The position numbers and the translations under genes are program-made. 64,000 nt of DNA from CAZICM01 sp964537685 (GTDB lineage Bacteria; Myxococcota_A; Polyangia; Polyangiales; Polyangiaceae), in assembly GCA_964537685.1 (NCBI GenBank), contig CAZICM010000018.1, positions 100,236 through 164,235 on the forward strand, read 5' to 3'. Positions 1 through 6,760 of this stretch are shown here, one piece after another. Each line of letters starts with the position of its first letter. The stretch's first letter is position 1. The notes below the pieces were generated by a model. It saw only the letters and a list, made by a program, of their open reading frames with translations, did not search any database and was not told where the DNA came from.

Positions 1-2
1 AT

Positions 3-173
3 TATTTTAAGGCGGCGACATGGTACAAGCCCAATACCGGGTATCATCATGGAATGTTAAACTCCATCGACAACAAGAACATCAAACTGATCCGCAGTGT
101 CGAGGATTCGCTGGGAGGGCCGCTTCACGAGAATCCGGACTACGGTAAGGACGGCTGGTTTGTCGCGGCTTGA
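3..173 (+). CDS. C-terminal end of an unrecognised protein (partial)
   Basis: An open frame enters from the left edge of the window and runs 56 codons to a TGA at 171-173. The peptide is hydrophilic and aromatic-rich, with the motifs TWYKPNTGYHHG and ENPDYGKDGWF, and it has no membrane segment. I do not recognise the family. The start lies outside the window, so neither the length nor the domain structure can be judged. The reading frame is the only one of the three forward frames open across this stretch, and it stops just before a small hairpin, which supports it being a real gene end. Confidence 0.55.
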   Translation, partial: YFKAATWYKPNTGYHHGMLNSIDNKNIKLIRSVEDSLGGPLHENPDYGKDGWFVAA

Positions 174-185
174 TAAGCCCGAGCG

Positions 186-200
186 TGCCCAGGTTGGGCA
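186..200. terminator. Small hairpin between convergent genes
   Basis: TGCCCA-GGT-TGGGCA is a perfect 6-bp stem with a 3-nt loop, placed between the partial gene ending at 173 and the convergent gene ending at 220. A T-rich stretch follows only after about 12 nt, so it is a weak candidate terminator for the forward gene. Confidence 0.3.
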
Positions 201-219
201 TTCAATTCATTAATTTTTA

Positions 220-1194
220 TCAAAAAACACCGGTTTCCACGCCTCGAAAGACTTCTTTCCGGATGGGCGAAGAGCCCAGCGCATCGAAGAGCCCAAAGAT
301 AAGGGCTGGATTGTGAGCCGGCGCCGCAGGACGCCCTAGGAGTCCAGCGTCCAGGGGAATAATGCGCGCAGAGATAGCATCGCCTTCCAAGCGAATGTGG
401 AGGATGGCTCCATCGATTTCATCGGTGCAGGGACAATCAAAGAGCAAATTGCCCAACCCCCAAGCGATAACGGCATTGCCCCTTCGTTCGATGGGGCCCA
501 ATGCGTGGCTTCCATGCGCGGCAATCACACGGGCTCCCGCTTCAAGGGCAATGTCCACGGCGGCGCGAAGCTCGGGCCGGGGCAGATAGGAAGGCGAGCC
601 CGTTACATGAAAGGTCGTAATTAAAATATCTCCTTGTTCCTTGGCTTGGGCCAGATCTTGGGTAAGATCGTTGACGGTGCCGGGGGAAAGATCGAAGGCC
701 GCCACGACGAATTTCTTTGCTCCGGCGAAGAACACAGCAGGGCCCGCAGGTTCGCCCGCGGGAAGGATTCCAGCGGAATAAAGAGCCTTTACGGTATCTT
801 CGCGGCCTTGTTGTCCGAGATCGCCCGCGTGGTTATTGGCGATGCCCATCACGCGGATACCCTGTTTTCGAAGGGCGGCGAGGGCACGGGGATTGTTTCG
901 CAATTGAAGGGGAAGATCGGAGGGATCGGCCGGAGGTTCGTAAATAGCGTTGTCTTCGCCTGGGGGCGCGGGCTGTAGAGAGGTGGCCACGGGTCCCTCT
1001 AAATTGACGATGCCGATATCGTCTTTGAGAATGTTTGAAAGAGGCGCCAAGCCCTTTCCGTCACCCTGCCCAATATGCACATCACCGCCCAGCCATAGCT
1101 CGGCGCCCGGCGCTGGATGTTCGCTGGAGGCACGCGAACATGCGGGCACCAACACAAGAGGCGCGCAGAGCCAAAGGCGGGCAAACCAGGGCAT
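220..1194 (-). CDS. CapA/PGA_cap family metallophosphatase-like lipoprotein
   Basis: About 324 residues. I start it at the ATG at 1194 because this gives a short signal peptide ending in the lipobox LVPAC (Cys about residue 19); the open frame continues upstream only as an artefact. The body has the CapA/PgsA hallmark series: GDVHIG near residue 38, NLEGP near 65, NNHAGDLG near 120, an AAHGSH motif near 228 and GLGNLLFD near 246. Family members are calcineurin-like metallophosphatase folds linked to capsule or poly-gamma-glutamate production and export, though most are uncharacterised. Here it is probably a lipid-anchored envelope protein. No capsule biosynthesis genes lie next to it, so a capsule role is not supported by context. 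Confidence 0.85.
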   Translation of the reverse strand: MPWFARLWLCAPLVLVPACSRASSEHPAPGAELWLGGDVHIGQGDGKGLAPLSNILKDDIGIVNLEGPVATSLQPAPPGEDNAIYEPPADPSDLPLQLRNNPRALAALRKQGIRVMGIANNHAGDLGQQGREDTVKALYSAGILPAGEPAGPAVFFAGAKKFVVAAFDLSPGTVNDLTQDLAQAKEQGDILITTFHVTGSPSYLPRPELRAAVDIALEAGARVIAAHGSHALGPIERRGNAVIAWGLGNLLFDCPCTDEIDGAILHIRLEGDAISARIIPLDAGLLGRPAAPAHNPALIFGLFDALGSSPIRKEVFRGVETGVF

Positions 1195-1260
1195 GAGCGG
1201 GCCTATACCATAGGGAGCGGCCCGCAGCAAAGGTCTTGACAAAGCAAAGCTCACTATGCG

Positions 1261-1800
1261 ATGCGGGTTGGGCTTATGCCGATCTTCCTCACCCATGCCC
1301 GCCGTTTTTGGATTCGCCGTTTTTGTCTTTGGATGAGCTGGAGCGCATTGGTTCTGGCGGGAAATGCCCGGGCGGATGCGGTTGGTCCAGAGGATGCTCC
1401 GTGCCGAACGAAGAACGAAGGGGAGATGTGTTTCTTTGAAGAGGATTTCCCCGGCGTTTGCGAAACGGTCGAGCTTGGGGAAGGCCGGGCGAGGCGGCGT
1501 TGCATTCCGGCGGGGAAGCCTCTGACGGAAAGGCAGCGGGCCTGCGTGGGGGTGAGTGAAGGAAATGAGTGCACGCTTCCCTCGGGAGCCTCGGGGGTAT
1601 GTAAGCCTGGAGAGAAGAGGCGGGTGGAGGATGCGGGTCCGCCCTGGAACGGCGTGGCGGAGCATGTATTTTTGGAATGCAGGCGAAGCGAGGAAGCAAC
1701 GAAAACGCCTTGGACTGTGTGGGCGGTAAGCGGGGGCGCTCTTCTATTGGGAATTGTGTTTATCGCTTTTTTAAGGCGAAAGACGCGGACGGATTATTGA
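1261..1800 (+). CDS. Small secreted Cys-rich protein with C-terminal membrane anchor
   Basis: 179 residues from 1261; an in-frame ATG at 1276 (MPIFL) is an equally good start. A basic, hydrophobic N-terminus ending near AGNARADA looks like a cleavable signal peptide. The middle part has about eight cysteines in two similar blocks (NEGEMCFFEEDFPGVCE and NECTLPSGASGVCKPGE), suggesting a duplicated disulfide-rich unit. A single hydrophobic helix (VWAVSGGALLLGIVFIAFL) followed by RRK forms the tail, a layout that resembles surface-sorted proteins but lacks the Cys of a MYXO-CTERM tag. Its stop codon overlaps the end of the convergent DUF1295 gene. I do not know its function. Confidence 0.7.
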   Translation: MRVGLMPIFLTHARRFWIRRFCLWMSWSALVLAGNARADAVGPEDAPCRTKNEGEMCFFEEDFPGVCETVELGEGRARRRCIPAGKPLTERQRACVGVSEGNECTLPSGASGVCKPGEKRRVEDAGPPWNGVAEHVFLECRRSEEATKTPWTVWAVSGGALLLGIVFIAFLRRKTRTDY

Positions 1801-2570
1801 TGCCCCGCTTCGGGAAGCTTTTTTGGAAACCAGGGGATAAAGGCGCTGGTTGTGCGTATATAGCGATCATAGCCGGGCCTGCGGGTGCCGATGGTTTTCT
1901 CCAGCAGGGCGACGCCGGATACCCGCAATAGCAACAGGGTCATCAGAACAGGCGCGTATAGCGTCCAATAGCATTCGGCGGCAATGGCAAAAAGGCCGAG
2001 TCCCCACCATAACAAAGCTTCACCAAAATAATTAGGATGCCGGGTATAGCGCCATAAGCCTCGATCCATCACGAGTCCCTGGTTTTCCGGCCGGCGGATG
2101 AAGCGTGAAAGCTGGTAGTCTCCAATGGATTCAAAGAGAAATCCCGCAAGAAATACAGCAGAAGCGGCGATATCGATACATCCCCACGAAGCCGGGCTCT
2201 GTATCGATTGAACCAGCGCCGTGGAGAGCAGCGCGATAAGAACCCCCTGAAGCAAAAATACCGTAAATAGGCTGACCCAAACGAAGCGCGGCCCCCAAGA
2301 TGCCCTCATTGCGGCATAACGCCGATCTTCGCCTTTACCGTGGTTCCGGCTCCACAGATAGATACTTAAACGGGCGCCCCATAGCGAGATAAGTCCAGCC
2401 ATAACCTGGGCGCGCAGGCTTTGGACAGGTGCTTCATACAGCGCCGACCAAGCCATAATCACAAAACCCATTCCCCAGAAGATATCGATAATGCTCGCGT
2501 CTTTCTTGCGGACAGACAGAAGCCATAGCAGAAAAAGGCAGACAAATACGGCGATCGAGCCATAGATCAT
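1794..2570 (-). CDS. DUF1295 family membrane protein (steroid reductase/ICMT-like)
   Basis: 258 residues and about six hydrophobic segments. It has the family signatures: DIFWGMGFV near residue 29, WGARLSIYLWSRNHGKGEDRR near 63-83, GDYQLSRFIRRPENQG near 150, and RYTRHPNYFGE near 176. This C-terminal motif is shared with 3-oxo-5-alpha-steroid 4-dehydrogenases and isoprenylcysteine methyltransferases and marks a NADPH or SAM binding site. The substrate in bacteria is generally unknown. It overlaps the convergent upstream neighbour by 7 bp at its stop codon. Confident on family, not on reaction. Confidence 0.9.
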   Translation of the reverse strand: MIYGSIAVFVCLFLLWLLSVRKKDASIIDIFWGMGFVIMAWSALYEAPVQSLRAQVMAGLISLWGARLSIYLWSRNHGKGEDRRYAAMRASWGPRFVWVSLFTVFLLQGVLIALLSTALVQSIQSPASWGCIDIAASAVFLAGFLFESIGDYQLSRFIRRPENQGLVMDRGLWRYTRHPNYFGEALLWWGLGLFAIAAECYWTLYAPVLMTLLLLRVSGVALLEKTIGTRRPGYDRYIRTTSAFIPWFPKKLPEAGHQ

Positions 2571-2651
2571 GGGGAACTCTCAGCGGGAATTGGAGGGGAA
2601 AGGCGGCGCTCCAGCGAGCAAGCCAAAGAATAGGTGCATCCCTGCCCTATT

Positions 2652-3599
2652 TCAATAGGGAATCACAATTCGGCCCGGGGCTTTGCTGTACATCCCACCC
2701 CCTTCGTCGGTGTGGCAGGCATTGCAGTCGCCCGAGCTTTGTTTCTCTACCATCGGCCGTTCGCCTTTGCTGCTAATTACCGTGGCCGAGTAGGGATACT
2801 CAAAGGGTACTTCAGGCAAGAGAAGGAAGTTGCCGCTCGCATTCACGGGCAAATCATACACACGCATCTGATTGTCCGTTACGCGGACGATGAGGTCGGG
2901 TGTGGCCGAGCCATCTACACCAAAACAATTGTTCGGTTCATGACCCGTGGGATAGACCGTGCCAGCCACCCAGAAGATAGGAGGTACATCCGGGGGCATC
3001 TGCTGAGCATGGCATGTTTGACACGCCTGGCCCGGATACATCTGAAGCCTCATAAGATCGGACACATCCTCGCCAAAGGTCCAGGTCTTCCCGCTGGTGC
3101 AGATACTCGCACCTCCAAAAGGATCCATCCCTGCCGTTCCACAGGAATCCTTGGGCATTCCAGCCGCAACCCACGCTTCCAAAACGGCGATTTCATCCGC
3201 GGTGGCTCCGCCGCCTGGAGGCATGGGAGCCATTGTGGATTTCATTCGCTCAATGCTGAGTTGAATGGCCGTCTTGGCGGGGTCGCTTTTGGCCGGCGCG
3301 GTCAGGGCATCGTAGGATGTGAGGGACATGGGTGAACCTGCCGTCGGTTTATTTCCATGGCAGGTAAAGCACTTGTTTTGTAGGGCGCCAATGACATCAC
3401 AGGGCAAACCTTCGCCGACCGGAGATCCAGACGAGCTGTTTTGGTTGCCGCCCGAGCTATCTCCGTCCGTCGTGGCATCGCCTCCACAAGCGCCGAAAAA
3501 AGCGCCGAAAAAAGAGCCAATAAGTAGCGCGCCGATGGGAAATGCAGCGCGCATGCCTGAAGTTGGGAATATGTGATTCATTTCACCAATATAAGACAT
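2652..3599 (-). CDS. Three-haem c-type cytochrome lipoprotein
   Basis: 315 residues. A signal peptide ends in the lipobox FFGAC (Cys38), followed by an Asp/Ser/Gly/Asn-rich linker. Three CXXCH haem-binding motifs are visible: CFTCH (residues 77-81), CQTCH (193-197) and CNACH (292-296). The first lies in a cytochrome-like helical segment with a downstream MAPMPPGGG (a possible distal Met ligand); the middle part is Gly/Pro-rich and could be beta. The start at 3599 is preceded by GAGGA about 13 nt away; a second ATG at 3581 is possible. It probably sits lipid-anchored in the outer membrane or periplasm and carries electrons, but no reductase or oxidase partner is adjacent. Confidence 0.85.
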   Translation of the reverse strand: MSYIGEMNHIFPTSGMRAAFPIGALLIGSFFGAFFGACGGDATTDGDSSGGNQNSSSGSPVGEGLPCDVIGALQNKCFTCHGNKPTAGSPMSLTSYDALTAPAKSDPAKTAIQLSIERMKSTMAPMPPGGGATADEIAVLEAWVAAGMPKDSCGTAGMDPFGGASICTSGKTWTFGEDVSDLMRLQMYPGQACQTCHAQQMPPDVPPIFWVAGTVYPTGHEPNNCFGVDGSATPDLIVRVTDNQMRVYDLPVNASGNFLLLPEVPFEYPYSATVISSKGERPMVEKQSSGDCNACHTDEGGGMYSKAPGRIVIPY

Positions 3600-3689
3600 G
3601 GTTGGCCGCTTGTCCTCAAAGGTATATCAACGACCTCAAGACTGGAAAGGCCGGTGGTTTCAATATCTGCGGTAGAGGCGGGATGGTTT

Positions 3690-4208
3690 CTAGTTGAAGT
3701 CTATAAAGGCGACAGGCTTATCGGAAGCGTTGGCAATACATTCATTGAGCGCTTGCTCCGCATTATCACATAAATCTTCGCCCTGACAATCGAAGTCATC
3801 TTGACAAGGGTCGTTATTTCCTGCGCAGACCTTCTCCGAGCAATTGCCATTCACACACGACGCATTAAAGCCATTGCAGTCGTTATCGGTCATGCACATT
3901 TGACCGGTCTGCTGAAACTCCGAACAACTGCCTTTCGAACGCGTCGAGAACTGGGCTTCTTTCTCGTCGCACACGCCTTTTTCTTCAATGCAAATCGCCC
4001 ATGCATCATAGGCCGCATCGCATTCATACACCTCGGCCTGATCCTGCCGGAGCTGCGCTGAAATGCACAGTCCTTCCTCGGTGTAGTCGTTGCAATGCTC
4101 GCATTCGCATTCCAGCGCGCAAAGGTTTTCCGCGGTCGACGCACAGGAGACCGCCGCCAAGCCAATCGCCAACGCGCCGAGAGTTTTTAAGACACGAACC
4201 ACACGCAT
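3690..4208 (-). CDS. Small Cys-rich lipoprotein, family member 1
   Basis: 172 residues. The ATG at 4208 is set by a textbook AGGAGG 7 nt upstream, so the longer open frame is not used. The signal peptide ends in AVSC. The mature part has two blocks. The first contains LCALECECEHCNDY, then YECDAAYDAWAIC, the same cysteine plan as the proteins at 4232-4660 and 47771-48130. The second has CMTDNDCNGFNASCVNGNC and CQDDFDCQGEDLC, short CxxDxDC disulfide knots common in myxobacterial surface proteins. It lies 23 nt downstream of the 4232-4660 gene and is probably co-transcribed. No known function. Confidence 0.8.
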   Translation of the reverse strand: MRVVRVLKTLGALAIGLAAVSCASTAENLCALECECEHCNDYTEEGLCISAQLRQDQAEVYECDAAYDAWAICIEEKGVCDEKEAQFSTRSKGSCSEFQQTGQMCMTDNDCNGFNASCVNGNCSEKVCAGNNDPCQDDFDCQGEDLCDNAEQALNECIANASDKPVAFIDFN

Positions 4209-4231
4209 GACGCACCTCCTACACGCACCAT

Positions 4232-4660
4232 TTACATGCAACGATTGAAAGCATTTTGCTCGACTTCACAGGGTCCGTCCGAACCATTTTGAGGACTGGG
4301 CAGGCCATAGAAGCTTCGCTTGCACACGCCGCCCGCGCATGTGTACGACTCGTCCGGATCGGCACCGGGACAATCGTTGACGGTCATGCATTGACCGCCT
4401 GAGTCCTCGGTTCTGCAATCGGCGTTTTCCTCGAAGCAGATGAAATACGCATCGAATTCATCGCCGCAGCCGATGGAGTCCGCGAAATCGGCGAGCGCGT
4501 CGAATCCGAGTCCACAAGCTTCAAGGTCTTTGTCATTGCCGCCGATGCATGCCTGACTGCTTTCGCACATGGCATCTCCATCCGGACCGCAATGGCAAAG
4601 AGCTAGACTTGCCAGAAGCACAGCCAGAAAGCGCAATGAAAATGTTTGCGTTGTGTTCAT
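4232..4660 (-). CDS. Small Cys-rich lipoprotein, family member 2
   Basis: 142 residues from the ATG at 4660 (AAGG 4 nt upstream). A signal peptide ends in LCHC. The mature protein has about 12 cysteines, with CESSQACIGGNDKDLEAC, then GCGDEFDAYFICFEENADC, then CMTVNDCPGADPDESYTCAGGVC. The central GC-x4-D-x4-C spacing matches the neighbour at 3690-4208 and the protein at 47771-48130, so I read these as paralogues. First gene of a probable two-gene lipoprotein operon. Function unknown. Confidence 0.8.
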   Translation of the reverse strand: MNTTQTFSLRFLAVLLASLALCHCGPDGDAMCESSQACIGGNDKDLEACGLGFDALADFADSIGCGDEFDAYFICFEENADCRTEDSGGQCMTVNDCPGADPDESYTCAGGVCKRSFYGLPSPQNGSDGPCEVEQNAFNRCM

Positions 4661-4765
4661 AAGCCTTGGCACGATACCGCATGCCGCGCCGGATTGAAAC
4701 GGTATCGTTGTGTCCGGCCAAAAAATTTGTTTATGTTCGGTGTTTGGGAAAATGAGGTGATGGTT

Positions 4766-5164
4766 ATGAGACGTTTACACTTGAGCTTGGCCATTCTATT
4801 GACGGTGTGTTCAGCCTGGGTTTTTGGCTGTATTGGCAACAGCGACTCGTCCTGTGCCGCCGGCGAGGATTGTGATTGCGGCGGGATCGGGAATTGCTCG
4901 CTCGCCTGCGAAGGAGCTGGATGCGCATTCTTATGTGAGGGCACTGGAAATTGTAATCTCTCCTGTCCAAGCGGGGGATGCACGGCCACGGCCAAGGGAC
5001 AAGGAAATACAATTCTAGACTGTCCCGGGAACGGATGTTCAATGACCTGTGAAAACACGGGAACTTGTCAAATTACGGGGTGCACCCGCGACTGCCATCT
5101 CACTTGTGCTGGGGCAAGCACATGCACACAATCCTGTACAGACCCAAGCTGTACAACCAACTAG
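4766..5164 (+). CDS. Repeat-built Cys-rich lipoprotein, probable beta-solenoid
   Basis: 132 residues from the ATG at 4766, chosen because GAGGTG ends 6 nt upstream and a signal peptide then ends in VFGC. The mature part is a run of about ten near-repeats of 9-10 residues with the shape GxCxxxC-x-G (for example GNCSLACEGA, GCAFLCEGT, GNCNLSCPSG, GCSMTCENT). Two cysteines recur per turn, so a small beta-solenoid braced by a ladder of disulfides is a reasonable guess. It is divergent from the small Cys-rich lipoprotein pair. Its TAG shares a 4-bp CTAG with the stop of the convergent acyltransferase gene. I know of no function. Confidence 0.75.
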   Translation: MRRLHLSLAILLTVCSAWVFGCIGNSDSSCAAGEDCDCGGIGNCSLACEGAGCAFLCEGTGNCNLSCPSGGCTATAKGQGNTILDCPGNGCSMTCENTGTCQITGCTRDCHLTCAGASTCTQSCTDPSCTTN

Positions 5165-6219
5165 AGCTTGCCCCTGGACAGTTCGACAAATTCATCGACA
5201 TCCCGCCAAAGCTGATATAACCAATTCGCCCGTTCTTCTTCGCCCGCGGGAATTTGCGACGCTGAAATCCGCGTCATGCGCACGGACAGCACGGCTCCGC
5301 AAAAGGCGCCTCCAATCAGATCGTCAAATCGCCGCACTTTGTCGAAGCCGGTATGCGAAAGCACGACAACATCCGCTCCTTCGGCCGTTTTGAGCAGGCT
5401 GAGCGGGCCTCCTAGACGCGGGGGTAAGACATGGCGAAACCCTTCTGAGCGGCTTAATCCGCGCGCTCGATCTTTTTCTTGAATACGAGCCAGCCGATCT
5501 GGAGAAAAACGAGTTCCCTCGGGAAAGATAAGCACGCCTTCGCGGGGGCCCAAATTCGAGGCCAGGCTTTGAACCATAGCGATCTGCCGCTCTGTCTCGG
5601 CGCCGTCTCTCGCCACGAAAGCGTTGGAAATACGCTGGCCTACCACATCCAAGCATGGATCCCATAGAAGCTCTCGCTTAAGCACATAGCGGAGCCGAAT
5701 ATGCCATCGGTTCGCAATAAAAATCGCGGGAAGCAGCGTATCTGCAACGCTGACATGGCGGACAAATACAATCATTGGCCCATTTTGACCATGTTCAAGC
5801 CCCTCGGCGTCGACGCGAAGCGAATAGATGCGGCGTCCCACATCGAACAGGGTTTGAGTCCAACGGGCTTGAAGCGTATAATTGAGCGAAATAAACCGGT
5901 CTTTTCCAAGAATGGGAGAAAGAATCCAAAGGATAAAGGCCGCTATCAGCGCGATGGCTTCGCTGACGAGATAGACCAAAAGCATCGCAAAGAAGCGCAG
6001 GCGTCCAAAGCTTCTGGAACGGGAGAACAGGTCTATCAGGCTCAATATTACAAACAGCACAGGAGAAAGAACGAGTACAAGACCCAAAGCCAGATAAATA
6101 CCCGTGATCGTACAACAGCGGCGAGACCAGCGGGAAAACCAGCCCTCTCGGGGGATAGGAGGCGATGGGATCTTAGGAGGCGTGCTGGTACTTGTCGATA
6201 AAATCATGGCAAAAGGCAT
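5161..6219 (-). CDS. 1-acyl-sn-glycerol-3-phosphate acyltransferase family protein
   Basis: About 352 residues. It should add an acyl chain to lysophosphatidate or a similar lysophospholipid at the inner membrane. Two hydrophobic helices at about residues 40-65 and 80-105 precede a PlsC domain with block I as VRHVSVADT (HX4D), and block III as FPEGTRFS. The PlsC domain is followed by a segment with VVVLSHTGFDK. The start is uncertain: ATGs at 6219 and 6207 both fall inside the end of the upstream STAS-like gene, so the two genes overlap by tens of bases and are probably translationally coupled. A plsC symbol would be too specific; the long N-terminal membrane part is not that of the standard enzyme. 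Confidence 0.85.
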   Translation of the reverse strand: MPFAMILSTSTSTPPKIPSPPIPREGWFSRWSRRCCTITGIYLALGLVLVLSPVLFVILSLIDLFSRSRSFGRLRFFAMLLVYLVSEAIALIAAFILWILSPILGKDRFISLNYTLQARWTQTLFDVGRRIYSLRVDAEGLEHGQNGPMIVFVRHVSVADTLLPAIFIANRWHIRLRYVLKRELLWDPCLDVVGQRISNAFVARDGAETERQIAMVQSLASNLGPREGVLIFPEGTRFSPDRLARIQEKDRARGLSRSEGFRHVLPPRLGGPLSLLKTAEGADVVVLSHTGFDKVRRFDDLIGGAFCGAVLSVRMTRISASQIPAGEEERANWLYQLWRDVDEFVELSRGKL

Positions 6220-6628
6220 AAGCCTCATCGAAGGAGGGAAACATGGGCGTGCTAATCTTACCTGTCTTTGCCTCATCGAGCATTTGGCGGAGCGATAGCC
6301 TGGCAACAGCGCTCTTGGAATCGAGCGCCGCTTCAATTCTCAGTCCGTGTTTAGAGGCATTTGCATACCAATTTTCGTGCAACCACTGAAGCACATCGGG
6401 CGTCACCACTTTTAAGTCTGAATGGTCGGAAATGATGGCGACAATTGCACGCTCCCGAATAAAATCGATGGACCGCCACATATCATCGATAAATGCCTGA
6501 TTGGACAGCTCAAAGAACCCTCGCCACACGCCGACAGCAAGGTGGCGCTGGTATTTGGAACAATCAAAGAGAACTGCGTGAGCGCCTTCGTAAAGCTTAT
6601 CAAAGCGCTCGTAACTGATATCATACAT
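6173..6628 (-). CDS. STAS-like small cytoplasmic protein
   Basis: 151 residues from the ATG at 6628; a TTG at 6664 would add 12 residues but falls on the probable -35 box. Soluble, alpha/beta, with an N-terminal AVLFDCSKYQRH strand-turn and a central AIVAIISDHS strand, a layout that fits SpoIIAA/STAS-type proteins. No phosphorylatable Ser can be assigned with confidence. It resembles the 140-residue protein at 23445-23864 in size and plan. The gene overlaps the acyltransferase gene downstream. Confidence 0.6.
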   Translation of the reverse strand: MYDISYERFDKLYEGAHAVLFDCSKYQRHLAVGVWRGFFELSNQAFIDDMWRSIDFIRERAIVAIISDHSDLKVVTPDVLQWLHENWYANASKHGLRIEAALDSKSAVARLSLRQMLDEAKTGKISTPMFPSFDEAYAFCHDFIDKYQHAS

Positions 6629-6637
6629 AGCGAATAG

Positions 6638-6664
6638 ATTATAGGGTTTCGTGAAAGGAGTCAA
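6638..6664 (-). promoter_or_regulatory. Sigma-70-like promoter with a very short leader
   Basis: On the minus strand, TTGACT (6664-6659) and TATAAT (6643-6638) are separated by 15 bp. The ATG of the STAS-like gene begins only 9 bp past the -10 box and has no Shine-Dalgarno sequence, so the mRNA would be leaderless or nearly so. Confidence 0.5.
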
Positions 6665-6760
6665 GGCCCGCAGACATGATGTTATTGTATCGGCAAGCTA
6701 CAAACAGGGAATTTTTTGTGGAACTCATCCTGGAGTTCTGGTGTCCAGGGTGCAGCGACA

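Noticed and set aside
2634..3335. Long open frame on the plus strand (233 residues)
   Set aside because: It runs antisense to the three-haem lipoprotein, whose lipobox and three CXXCH sites are clear. The plus-strand protein has no domain or signal and is a shadow.
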